A stretch of 64,000 bases of DNA from an uncultured Sphingomonas sp. (lineage in GTDB: Bacteria > Pseudomonadota > Alphaproteobacteria > Sphingomonadales > Sphingomonadaceae), in contig NZ_CALMPA010000070.1 in assembly GCF_937871615.1 (NCBI RefSeq), positions 113,014-177,013 of the forward strand. The letters are read 5' to 3'. Each line of letters begins with the position of its first letter. The stretch's first letter is position 1. Shown here one piece after another: positions 1 through 8,162 of the stretch. The notes under the pieces are model-generated. The model did no database searches. It was given only the letters and a program-made list of their open reading frames with translations, and had not been told where the DNA came from. A program made the position numbers and the translations under genes.

Positions 1-252
1 GATCAACCGCCACAACGCCGCCCGCCCGGCTTCCTGCTTCAGATCGAGCGCGAGGCTCGCCTTGCCGCGGTTGAGGTTGCGGAACCATACCGATTGCCCC
101 GCCTCCACCGGCGCCATCGCGCGGGCCGGATCGCCCGCGGGCGGCTCGATCTTGATGACCTCGGCGCCCTGATCCGCCATCATCATCGTCATCATCGGCC
201 CCGGCAGGAACAGGGACAGATCGACAACCTTGATTCCGGAAAGCTTGCCCAT
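1..252 (-). CDS. CaiB/BaiF family (class III) CoA-transferase, N-terminal part only
   Basis: The N-terminal 84 residues of a class III CoA-transferase are present; the gene runs off the left edge of the window. The start is the ATG at 252. The opening residues (KLSGIKVVDLS, then ADQGAEVIKIEPP) are the family's first beta-alpha unit, and LNRGKASLALDLK is the usual CoA-binding stretch. Family members move CoA between short organic acids. It starts 5 bp after the stop of another CaiB gene on the same strand, so the two are probably co-transcribed and may form a pair. The catalytic Asp is outside the window. Substrate unknown. Confidence 0.88.
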   Translation of the reverse strand, partial: MGKLSGIKVVDLSLFLPGPMMTMMMADQGAEVIKIEPPAGDPARAMAPVEAGQSVWFRNLNRGKASLALDLKQEAGRAALWRLI

Positions 253-257
253 GGTGT

Positions 258-1448
258 TCAGACGATCCCGTCGCGCTTCATCCCGGCGATCGCATCCTCG
301 TCATAGCCGAGGTCGCCGAGAATCGCGTCGGTATCGGCACCGAGCAGCGGCGCCGCGCGGAGCGGCGGGCGCTCGCCATCGAGCTTGATCGGGCTGGCGA
401 GCACGCGCAGATCGTCGCGATCGGGGTGTTCCACCTCGGCGATCATGCCGATGCGGCGCACATAATCGCTGTCGAGCGCGGCGGGCAGATCGTTGACCGC
501 GGCGACCGGCATATGCCCTTCGAGCAGGCCGAGCCAATGCGCGGTCGGCTGGGTTGAAAAGATCGCGTCGAGTTCGATCGTCAGCGCCGCGCGGTTGGCG
601 AGCCGGTTCGCGGGCGTCGCGAAGCGCGCGTCCTGCGCCAGATCGCCCCGCCCGATCCGATCGGTCAGCACGCCCCAGAATTTCGGGAGCTGCGCCATCA
701 CGAACACCCAGCCATCGGCGGTGCGGAACATCTGGCTCGGCGTGACGGAGGGGTGCGCCGAACGCGGCGTGCGCCCGGTGACATCGCCTTCGTTCAGATA
801 CCACAGGGCCGGATAGCTCATTTGATGCAGCGCGGCGGCGAGCAGATCGACATCAACGTCGCGCCCCGTGCCGGTCCGTTCGGCATCGACCAGCGCGGAA
901 AGCAGCCCGATCGCCATGATCGTGCCGGTGATGAAATCGACCATCGACAACCCGAAGCGCGTCGGCAGCCCATCCGGTTCGCCGGTCAGGTGCATGAACC
1001 CCGCTTCGGCCTGCATCAGATAATCATAGCCCGGCCACCGCGCGCGTTCGTTGTCGCGCCCATAAGCTGACAGATGCGCGCAGACGATCGCCGGATTGAT
1101 ATCCTTGAGCGCGTCATAGGTCAGCCCGAGCTTCGCGGGCAGATCGCCGCGCAGATTGTTGGCGACGACGTGAACGTCGCGCGCCAGCCGGCGCAGGATT
1201 TCCTGGCCGCGCTCGGTGCGCAGATCGAGGGTCAGCGAACGCTTGTTGAGATTGAACGCCTGGAAATAGACGCTTTCGCCCTCGCGCAGGAAATGCGGCC
1301 CCACCGCGCGCGCCGTATCGCCGGCACCGGGCGGCTCGATCTTGATAACCTCCGCCCCCATCTGCGCGAGGAACATCGTGCTATAGGGGCCGGCGCCATA
1401 TTGTTCCGACGATAGAACGCGATAGCCGGAAAGCGGAAGCCTGTTCAT
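258..1448 (-). CDS. CaiB/BaiF family (class III) CoA-transferase
   Basis: A full-length 396-residue class III CoA-transferase, the usual size for the family. QMGAEVIKIEPPG lies near residues 29-41 and FNLNKRSLTLDLR near 65-77. The expected catalytic aspartate, which forms the acyl-aspartyl intermediate, is D171 in GLSMVDFITGT. I chose the ATG at 1448 because it overlaps the stop of the upstream acyl-CoA dehydrogenase gene (ATGA); a longer reading frame adds 24 residues unlike the family. It likely activates an acid intermediate, or transfers CoA to it, for the lyase and dehydrogenase encoded upstream. Substrate unknown. Confidence 0.92.
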   Translation of the reverse strand: MNRLPLSGYRVLSSEQYGAGPYSTMFLAQMGAEVIKIEPPGAGDTARAVGPHFLREGESVYFQAFNLNKRSLTLDLRTERGQEILRRLARDVHVVANNLRGDLPAKLGLTYDALKDINPAIVCAHLSAYGRDNERARWPGYDYLMQAEAGFMHLTGEPDGLPTRFGLSMVDFITGTIMAIGLLSALVDAERTGTGRDVDVDLLAAALHQMSYPALWYLNEGDVTGRTPRSAHPSVTPSQMFRTADGWVFVMAQLPKFWGVLTDRIGRGDLAQDARFATPANRLANRAALTIELDAIFSTQPTAHWLGLLEGHMPVAAVNDLPAALDSDYVRRIGMIAEVEHPDRDDLRVLASPIKLDGERPPLRAAPLLGADTDAILGDLGYDEDAIAGMKRDGIV

Positions 1449-2623
1449 GCCGGGTTCCGCTTCACCCATTGCCGCGAAATGATGATCCGCTGCATTTCGT
1501 TGGTGCCCTCGCCGATGCACATCAGCATCGCGTCGCGATAGAAGCGTTCGATCTCATATTCCTTCGAATAGCTGTAGCCGCCGTGGATTCGCATCCCTTC
1601 ATCGGCGTTCTTCACCGCGGCTTCGGAAGCGAAATACTTCGCGATTCCCGCCTGCAGATCGCAGCGCTCGCCACGATCATAGGCGCGGGCCGCATCCTCC
1701 ACCAGCAGCCGCGCGGCGCGCGCGCGCGTCACCATTTCGCCGAGCTTCAGCTGGATCGCCTGATGCTCGCAAATCGGCTTGCCCATCGTCTTGCGGGTCT
1801 GGGCGTAGGCGGTCGACAGCCGCAGCGCGCCCTCCGCCAGCCCGACCCCGCGCGCCGCGACGTTGATCCGCCCCAGTTCGAGGCCGCCGGTCGCCTGGAA
1901 AAATCCCTCGCCCTCGACGCCGCCGATCAGATTTTCCTTCGGGATACGATAATTGTCGAACACCAGTTCGGCGGAATCGATGCATTTGTAGCCGAGCTTG
2001 TCGAACTTCTTGCCGACCGAGAAGCCTTCGAGCTTTGGCGCGATGAAGAAGCTCATCCCCTTGTAGCGCGGTTCGGCCTTCGGATCGGTCTTGACGAGCA
2101 GCGCGAAGCAACTCCCGTTCACGCCGTTCGAGATCCACGTCTTGGTGCCGTTGATGACGTAATCGTCCCCGTCGCGCACCGCGGTGGTGCGGATTCCCTG
2201 AAGATCGGTCCCGGCGTCAGGCTCGGTCAGCGCGAGGCCGCCGCGAATCTCGCCACTGGCGAATTTGGGCAGCCACAGCGCCTTTTGTTCCGGCGTGCCG
2301 AACCGTTCGACCGCCGCCGCCATGATAAGGTGCGAATTGATGATCCCGCTCAGCGCCATCCAGTGCGACGCGATCTTCGCGACGATATTGGCATAGGTCG
2401 TGGCGGGCAGGCCAAGGCCGCCATATTCCTGCCCGATCGTCGCGCCGAACAGCCCAAGCTCTTTCATCTGCTCGACCAGTTCGGTCGGGTAGATATCGTC
2501 ATGATCGTGCTTCATCACGATCGGCTGCACCTCGCGCTCGATCCAGCGATCAATCGTGGCGAGCAGGGCTGCTTCCTCGTCCGGATCAATCGTCCGGATC
2601 GCGCTTTCGGCATGGCTGGTCAT
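1445..2623 (-). CDS. acyl-CoA dehydrogenase
   Basis: A 392-residue FAD-dependent acyl-CoA dehydrogenase of normal length. The middle domain shows LTEPDAGTDL and TKTWISNG, and the C-terminal helical domain ends with IGEGTNEMQ. E372 in that motif is at the usual catalytic-base position of short-chain and glutaryl-type members. The enzyme would introduce an alpha,beta double bond into an acyl-CoA and pass electrons to ETF. It lies in a leftward operon with a MaoC-type hydratase, a citrate-lyase-like enzyme and two CoA-transferases, which suggests degradation of a short branched or dicarboxylic acyl-CoA. Confidence 0.95.
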   Translation of the reverse strand: MTSHAESAIRTIDPDEEAALLATIDRWIEREVQPIVMKHDHDDIYPTELVEQMKELGLFGATIGQEYGGLGLPATTYANIVAKIASHWMALSGIINSHLIMAAAVERFGTPEQKALWLPKFASGEIRGGLALTEPDAGTDLQGIRTTAVRDGDDYVINGTKTWISNGVNGSCFALLVKTDPKAEPRYKGMSFFIAPKLEGFSVGKKFDKLGYKCIDSAELVFDNYRIPKENLIGGVEGEGFFQATGGLELGRINVAARGVGLAEGALRLSTAYAQTRKTMGKPICEHQAIQLKLGEMVTRARAARLLVEDAARAYDRGERCDLQAGIAKYFASEAAVKNADEGMRIHGGYSYSKEYEIERFYRDAMLMCIGEGTNEMQRIIISRQWVKRNPA

Positions 2624-2631
2624 TGCGCGCC

Positions 2632-3141
2632 TCAGCTATCCATCGGGCCGAAGCCGCGTTTCCAGATCAACATCGTGCGATTGAACGTGCACACGATATC
2701 GCCATTCTGATTCTTGCCGGTGGTCTTCACCGTCACGATCCCCTGTTCGGGGCGCGATTTGGACTCGCGCTTCTCCAGCACTTCGCTTTCGGCGTAGAGC
2801 GTGTCACCGGGAAACAGCGGGTGGGTGAGCCGGATATTGTCCCAGCCGAGATTGGCGATCGACTTCTGGCTCAGATCGCTGACGCTCATCCCCACCATCA
2901 GCGCAACGGTGAGTGGCGAGCAGACCAGCGGCTTGCCGAATTCGGTCTTCCGCGCGAATTCGTAATCGAAATGCGCCGGATGCGTGTTCATCGTCAGCAG
3001 CGTGAACCACACGTTGTCGGCGTCGGTGATCGTCCGTCCGGGGCGATGTTCATAGACGTCGCCCTCGACGAAATCCTCGAAATAGCGCCCGAACGATTCG
3101 CGATAGCGATTCGGGCCGACCTTGATGCTTCCTTCACGCAT
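2632..3141 (-). CDS. MaoC-family (R)-specific enoyl-CoA hydratase-like protein
   Basis: A 169-residue single-hotdog protein of the MaoC dehydratase family. GRYFEDFVEGDVYEHRPGRT leads into TDADNVWFTLLTMNTHPAHFDYEFA, the region that carries the hydratase Asp/His catalytic pair (D40 or D42 and H54 are candidates). Relatives include mesaconyl-CoA and itaconyl-CoA hydratases, which act just before a citramalyl-CoA or malyl-CoA lyase. Such a lyase-like gene is immediately upstream here, with its stop sharing one base with this ATG at 3141. That pairing supports hydration of a branched unsaturated acyl-CoA, but this is inference. Confidence 0.9.
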   Translation of the reverse strand: MREGSIKVGPNRYRESFGRYFEDFVEGDVYEHRPGRTITDADNVWFTLLTMNTHPAHFDYEFARKTEFGKPLVCSPLTVALMVGMSVSDLSQKSIANLGWDNIRLTHPLFPGDTLYAESEVLEKRESKSRPEQGIVTVKTTGKNQNGDIVCTFNRTMLIWKRGFGPMDS

Positions 3142-3986
3142 TACTGATTTTCCCCATTGGTCAGGATTTGATGATAGCGGCGCATCACGGGCGCCTCGAG
3201 CAGCCGGCCCTTGAAGCGCACCGCGCCGCCGCCGGCGGCGGCGAACGCCTCGATCGCGCCGCGCGCGTCCTCGATTTCCTGCGCGGTCGGGCGCATCACG
3301 CGGTGGATGGTCGTTATCTGATCCGGGTGGATCGCGGCCTTGGCGGTGAACCCGGCAGCCTTTGCGCGCCGCGTTTCGTCCTCCAGCCCCGGTTCGTCGG
3401 CGAGGTGGACGAAGGGCACGTCTATCGTGCGAACGCCCGCTTCGGCGCATCCGATCAGGAACTGGCCGCGCGCCGCCGCGAGCGGCTCCCACGCGAGTTC
3501 CACGCCCAGCTCGGCTGAAAGGTCGCCGCCGCCGAACATCATCGCGGCAACGCCGTCCGCCGCGGCGATGGCATGAGTCGCGCGCAGCCCGCGCGGCGTT
3601 TCGATCAGGGGGACGAGATAGCGCCCCGCGCGACCGAGCGCCGCGCGGACGATCACCACTTCCGCAGCACTTTCCACCTTGGGCAGCAGCAGCGGAGGCG
3701 TGGTGCCGGATTCGGCGAGCGCGAGCAGGTCGGCAAGCCCGGCGCGCGTCGCAACGCCATTGATCCGCAGCGCGAGCCGGCCCGTGCGATCCGCGGCAAC
3801 GGCGGCGATCGCGGCGGCGCGCGCCGCATCCTTGCCCTCCGCCGGCACCGCGTCTTCCAGATCGATGCAAACGATGTCGGCCCCGCTCGCCAGCGCCTTG
3901 GCGAAGCGATCGGGGCGGCTGCCTGGAACGAACAAAAGGCTCTGCAGCCGGGCGGCGTTTTCGTCTTGATGGGCGCTGGCGTTCAT
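3141..3986 (-). CDS. HpcH/HpaI aldolase / citrate lyase beta-like (CitE) acyl-CoA lyase
   Basis: A 281-residue CitE-like TIM-barrel protein. LLFVPGSRPDRFAKALASG at the N terminus, then IDLEDAVP, is the diagnostic start of the malyl/citramalyl-CoA lyase family. LALRINGV, LLLPKVE and MMFGGGDLSAELG carry the metal- and CoA-binding residues, including the Glu of PKVES and the Asp of GGGDLS. It would split a 3-hydroxyacyl-CoA such as citramalyl-CoA into acetyl-CoA and a keto acid. The ATG at 3986 is chosen because the family motif starts about 18 residues later; the longer frame runs through the promoter. It is the first gene of the leftward operon and sits next to a perfect palindromic operator. 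Confidence 0.92.
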   Translation of the reverse strand: MNASAHQDENAARLQSLLFVPGSRPDRFAKALASGADIVCIDLEDAVPAEGKDAARAAAIAAVAADRTGRLALRINGVATRAGLADLLALAESGTTPPLLLPKVESAAEVVIVRAALGRAGRYLVPLIETPRGLRATHAIAAADGVAAMMFGGGDLSAELGVELAWEPLAAARGQFLIGCAEAGVRTIDVPFVHLADEPGLEDETRRAKAAGFTAKAAIHPDQITTIHRVMRPTAQEIEDARGAIEAFAAAGGGAVRFKGRLLEAPVMRRYHQILTNGENQ

Positions 3987-3995
3987 CGGCTTACA

Positions 3996-4011
3996 ATTTG
4001 TCCGGACAAAT
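3996..4011. promoter_or_regulatory. palindromic operator ATTTGTCCGGACAAAT (leftward operon)
   Basis: A perfect 16-bp palindrome centred 18 bp upstream of the lyase ATG. On the minus strand a TTGACT (4022-4017) with a 17-bp gap to AATTGT (3999-3994) would place the site in the spacer of the promoter. The core TTGTCCGGACAA recurs exactly at 4134-4145 and 16378-16389, and imperfectly at 24357-24372. The T-G-T-N4-A-C-A form fits GntR-type regulators, but no such gene is in the window. Confidence 0.7.
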
Positions 4012-4105
4012 ATAAAGTCAACCGCATTTTTTCCGCGCCTGAATTTGCGGCCTCGTGGTTCAACCCGGAAAACGCGACGCTCCATGCGTGCGGCGAACGA
4101 GCGGC

Positions 4106-4145
4106 TTGACATATTCCGCGTATTTGCCGAAATTTGTCCGGACAA
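4106..4145 (+). promoter_or_regulatory. promoter and operator of the rightward TonB-receptor operon
   Basis: TTGACA at 4106-4111 is a consensus -35 box; 17 bp downstream a weak -10 (GAAATT, 4129-4134) abuts a second copy of the palindrome TTGTCCGGACAA (4134-4145). The palindrome is seen directly; the promoter assignment is inference. A bound repressor here would cover the -10 and start site. The region 3987-4190 therefore has one operator for each divergent operon. Confidence 0.6.
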
Positions 4146-4190
4146 CTGGAAAACTGACCGGACGAATCGGCAATTTCAGGGAGCAGGATT

Positions 4191-6701
4191 ATGATGCGCA
4201 ACACGATGCTTCTGACGACGGCGGCGCTCGCGGTGATCGCGGCGGCGCCCGCTTTCGCCCAGGCGCGCGATGGCGATTCCGAAGCGGCGCAGCCATCGCG
4301 GGCGGCGCAGGGGGCGGGGGCGATACAGGATATCGTCGTCACCGCGCAGCGGCGCAGCGAGAATGTTCAGAACGTGCCGATCGCGATTTCGGCGTTCTCG
4401 TCGGAACAGTTGCAGTCGCGTGGCATCTCGAACACGCTGGCGCTCGCGGAATATGTTCCGAACTTCGTTGCGATGAACAATACCGGCATCGGCTCGGCGA
4501 ACGCATATTATCTGCGCGGGCTGGGCAATACCGAATCGATCGCCACCTTCGATCCGCCGGTCGGCACCTATGTCGACGATGTGTATATGTCTCGGCAGAA
4601 TGCGAACAATCTCAGTATGTTCGATGTGGAGCGCGTCGAGGTGTTGCGCGGCCCGCAGGGCACGTTGTTTGGCCGGAACACCACCGGCGGCGCGATCAGC
4701 GTCATCATGCGCAAGCCATCCGATACTTTCGGCGGCTATGGCGAGGTCGGCTATGGCAGCTACAACAAGCGCGTGGTGCGCGGCTCGGTCGATATCCCGC
4801 TGGCGCCGACGTTCTTCGCCAAGGTCAGCGGTTATTGGCAGAATGACGATGGCTATGTGAAGGATGTGACCACCGGCCAGCGGCTCAACGACGATGACGG
4901 CTGGGGCGTGCGCGTGGGGCTGCGTGGCGAGCTGGGTTCAGCGGCGACGTGGAACGCATCTTATGCCCATATAGTCTCGAACGGCGAGAATATCGTCAAT
5001 TTCAAGTGCAATCCGGCCAAGCCCACCGAATGCGACGGGCGCTATGCGACGACCGGGATGAGCCAGACGCAAAGCGCGACCTCGCCCTATGCGCCGCTCG
5101 TCATCGCGGGGCGCAAGGCATATTATCCGCTCGGCAACCGCACCAATACGGAACTCGTCACCTCGAACCTCGGCTTCGATCTGGGGCCGAATGCGCAGCT
5201 CAACCTCATCACCGGCTTCGTCGATGTGAGTCAGCAATATGCGCTGGACTTTTTCGACGGTCGCGGCGGCCCCTCGATCAGCCGCCCCTATCCGCCCGTC
5301 ATGGGCTTCACGCGCGGCGGCTTCACTTATCTGAACGACGCGCGCAGCACGCAATTCACCCAGGAAATCAAGGCCAGCGGGCATCTGTTCAACGGGTTCG
5401 TCGATTATGTCGCGGGGCTCTATTATATCAATGAGAGCAATAAGACCGATTTGGCGGGCATCCTTTCGATCACGCAGAACATCCCGCTGCTGCTGAACGA
5501 CGATATCGTGCGCAACAAGACCGAGGCCGGTGCGGCTTATGCCCAGGCGGATTTCAACGTCACCGAACAGCTCAAGCTGACGGCGGGCATCCGTTATACG
5601 GACGAGACGAAGACGCTGCGCCTGAACGACAATCGACCGCAGTGCGCGGGGCTCGGCGGGGCGCTGCCGGCCAGTTGCATGGATAACGCCAATCTGATCG
5701 CGCCTTCGGGCAAGGCGATTCCGACGAAACTCAACAGCAAGATGTGGACCCCGCGTTTCGCGATCAACTACAAGGTCGCCAGCGATGTGCTGTTGTTCGC
5801 CTCGGCAACGCGCGGCTTCAAATCCGGCGGCTGGAATGCACGGTCGACCAGCCCGCGCCAGGTGCTGCCGTTCGGCCCCGAAAAGGTGTGGAGCTATGAA
5901 GCCGGGGTCAAATCGGAATTCCTCAATCATCATGTCCGCGTGAATCTCACCGCGTATCTGATGAATGTCAGCGATCTCCAGACCCCCTCCGCGCTGATCG
6001 CGCCCAACGGTTCGGCGACGTTCCTGACGCGCAATTTCGCGGATCTGCGCAACAAGGGCATTGAGGGCGAGTTCACCGTCGTGCCGGTGAACGGCCTCAA
6101 TCTCTACGCCAATTTCGGTTATCAGGACGCGAAATACCGCATCAATCGCAACGCGCCCGATTTCGATGAATATGGCATCCAGTCGGTCGCGGCGCAGCAG
6201 CGGCAATGCCTTGCCGAGCTTGCGGCGGGCAATATTCCGGGCGCTGCGGGGGCGTCATCCTGTCTCGCCGGGATCATCACCGCCAATGGCAGCATCGCTC
6301 GCCCGGTGCGGACCCCGAAATGGTCGCTCGCGCTGGGCGGCAGCTATGAGGCGCCGATCGGCGCGAACGGGATGACCCTCGTGCCCTCGGTAAACGCCAG
6401 CTATCGTTCGGATTCCGAAGTGGCGACCGCCAACGACAATCTCTATACCGGCGCGATCACGGGAACCAACGGCACCTTCCCGGCCAATCCGTTCGGCGGC
6501 GGCTTCATCACCGGATCGCACAGCGACCCGGCGTGGCTGTTCAACGCGGCACTGGCGCTGAACGGGCCGGGCGGCAAATGGCAGCTCAGTGCCGACTGCA
6601 TGAATTGTTTCAACAAATCGTTCGTGCAGACCTATCTGGCCGGCTACACCTATATCAACCCGCCGATGACCTGGCTGGTCAAGGCGCGGATCAATTTCTG
6701 A
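4191..6701 (+). CDS. TonB-dependent outer-membrane receptor
   Basis: An 836-residue TonB-dependent receptor. A signal peptide ending near AAAPAFA is followed by the TonB-box/plug start IQDIVVTAQRRSENVQNVP. Plug motifs include VGTYVDDVYMSR and VEVLRGPQGTLFGRNTTGGA, and the barrel contains TRGFKSGGWN, ending in MTWLVKARINF with a terminal aromatic residue. It would import a large or scarce substrate across the outer membrane with TonB-ExbBD energy. Two adjacent ATGs exist (4191 and 4194); GGGAGCAGG lies just upstream. It is the first gene of an operon with an MFS carrier and catabolic enzymes, so it probably takes up the pathway substrate. Confidence 0.95.
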   Translation: MMRNTMLLTTAALAVIAAAPAFAQARDGDSEAAQPSRAAQGAGAIQDIVVTAQRRSENVQNVPIAISAFSSEQLQSRGISNTLALAEYVPNFVAMNNTGIGSANAYYLRGLGNTESIATFDPPVGTYVDDVYMSRQNANNLSMFDVERVEVLRGPQGTLFGRNTTGGAISVIMRKPSDTFGGYGEVGYGSYNKRVVRGSVDIPLAPTFFAKVSGYWQNDDGYVKDVTTGQRLNDDDGWGVRVGLRGELGSAATWNASYAHIVSNGENIVNFKCNPAKPTECDGRYATTGMSQTQSATSPYAPLVIAGRKAYYPLGNRTNTELVTSNLGFDLGPNAQLNLITGFVDVSQQYALDFFDGRGGPSISRPYPPVMGFTRGGFTYLNDARSTQFTQEIKASGHLFNGFVDYVAGLYYINESNKTDLAGILSITQNIPLLLNDDIVRNKTEAGAAYAQADFNVTEQLKLTAGIRYTDETKTLRLNDNRPQCAGLGGALPASCMDNANLIAPSGKAIPTKLNSKMWTPRFAINYKVASDVLLFASATRGFKSGGWNARSTSPRQVLPFGPEKVWSYEAGVKSEFLNHHVRVNLTAYLMNVSDLQTPSALIAPNGSATFLTRNFADLRNKGIEGEFTVVPVNGLNLYANFGYQDAKYRINRNAPDFDEYGIQSVAAQQRQCLAELAAGNIPGAAGASSCLAGIITANGSIARPVRTPKWSLALGGSYEAPIGANGMTLVPSVNASYRSDSEVATANDNLYTGAITGTNGTFPANPFGGGFITGSHSDPAWLFNAALALNGPGGKWQLSADCMNCFNKSFVQTYLAGYTYINPPMTWLVKARINF

Positions 6702-6887
6702 CATGGCGGATCCGGCGTTTTTCGGATGTGCCGGCGCCAATGGTGTCGGCGCGACGGGATCGCCGGATCGGCGGGAACAGACGGTTGCGGGTTTGATCGG
6801 GGCGGGCGGGCCGGGATCGCTCCGGCTGACGGCGGAAGAGTCGGTGTGGGCAGATGCGACCATGCTGAAAATAATGGGGAAATTCGT

Positions 6888-8162
6888 ATGACGCATCCGC
6901 GGGCGGCTCGATCCGAATTCAGCCTTGGCGGCAAGCCATTGTTCGCCGCCGTGATCGGGGTGACCTGCGGCGCGTCGCCGTTGCCGTTCAACGCGTTGCC
7001 GCTGGTGATGGGGCCGATCCACCAGGAATTCGGCTGGGATTTCGCGGTAATCAGCGCGGGCGTGACGATTTTCGGGGTGCTCGCCGCGCTGTTGGCGCCC
7101 GTTTTCGGCGCGATGGCCGATCGTTATGGCGTGCGCCCCGTCGCCTTATGGTCAACCTTCGCTTTTGGCGTGGTGTTTGGCGCCTTCTGGTTCATGCCCT
7201 CGTCGCCGATGGGCTATTTTCTGTTCTGGGCGGCGCTTGGCATTGTCGGCATTGGCTCCACCCCGGTGACATGGAGCCGCGCGGTCAGCATGTGGTTCGT
7301 CCGCAATCGTGGGCTCGCGCTGGCTCTGATGCTGATCGGAACGAGCATCGCTGGCATGGTGGTGCCGCAGATCGCGGAAGCGGCGATCCGCGCCGGCGGC
7401 TGGAGGCTGGTTTTCCCCGCACTGGCGATATTGCCGCTGTTCCTCGCCTTGCCCGTCGGGCTCCGCTGGTTTCGCGAGCCGGGGCCGGAGGAGCGGCCGG
7501 CGGGGGTGTCCGACGCTTCGGGGCAGGTGGTCGGGCTGTCGCTTGGCCAGGCTGTGCGCGGCTATCGTTTCTGGCTGCTGTTCGCCGCGATCGCGATCAT
7601 CGCGCTCGCTTATGGCGGCGCACACATCCACATGGCGCAGCTGGTCCAGCTTCACGGCTTCGGCGCCGGCGTCGCGGCCACGGTGATGGGCGTGGTCGCG
7701 CTTGGCATTCTGGCCGGGCGGCTGATTATCGGGGTTCTGTTCGATCGCTTCTGGGCGCCGGGCGTCGCCTTCCCCGCGCTGCTCCTGCCGACGCTCGGCT
7801 GCTTCCTCCTGATGGGGACGACGGGTTCGCTGCCGATGGTGATTGCCGGCGCGTTCATGCTGGGTTTCGCGGCGGGAACCGAATCCGACGTGATCGCCTT
7901 TCTCGCCGCGCGCTATTTCGGGATCGCGCATTACGGTCGGATTTACGGCCTGCTCTACATGCCGTTCGGGATCATGTCCGGCGTCTCGCCGATCGTTTAC
8001 GGCATGGTGCGCGATGCGACCGGCAATTACGATGCGATGCTGATCGCCGCGATGGGGCTGTTCGCGGCGGGCGGGGCGATGCTGCTCGCGCTCGGGCGCT
8101 ATCCCGATCTGTCGAGGCCCGCCACCGATCCCGCCTTCGATGCCGTTGCCGAGGCGGCGTGA
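6888..8162 (+). CDS. MFS transporter
   Basis: A 424-residue major facilitator with about 12 hydrophobic segments. The loop 2-3 signature appears as GAMADRYGVRPV, and a matching LIIGVLFDRFW lies in the second half. The start is the ATG at 6888, preceded by ATGGGGA about 7 bp upstream; a longer frame starting at 6726 is out of keeping with MFS N termini. It lies 186 bp after the TonB receptor and overlaps the next gene (TGATG), which suggests stepwise outer- and inner-membrane import of one compound. Resembles the oxalate/formate antiporter-like or monocarboxylate MFS branch; substrate unknown. Confidence 0.92.
   Translation: MTHPRAARSEFSLGGKPLFAAVIGVTCGASPLPFNALPLVMGPIHQEFGWDFAVISAGVTIFGVLAALLAPVFGAMADRYGVRPVALWSTFAFGVVFGAFWFMPSSPMGYFLFWAALGIVGIGSTPVTWSRAVSMWFVRNRGLALALMLIGTSIAGMVVPQIAEAAIRAGGWRLVFPALAILPLFLALPVGLRWFREPGPEERPAGVSDASGQVVGLSLGQAVRGYRFWLLFAAIAIIALAYGGAHIHMAQLVQLHGFGAGVAATVMGVVALGILAGRLIIGVLFDRFWAPGVAFPALLLPTLGCFLLMGTTGSLPMVIAGAFMLGFAAGTESDVIAFLAARYFGIAHYGRIYGLLYMPFGIMSGVSPIVYGMVRDATGNYDAMLIAAMGLFAAGGAMLLALGRYPDLSRPATDPAFDAVAEAA

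Noticed and set aside
1469-2710. Rightward 413-codon frame opposite the acyl-CoA dehydrogenase
   Set aside because: It is the complementary frame of a clear gene with full family motifs; its Arg/His-rich product has no domain. The same holds for the long frames opposite the FAD oxidase (8099-9823) and the alpha/beta hydrolase (16391-17935).
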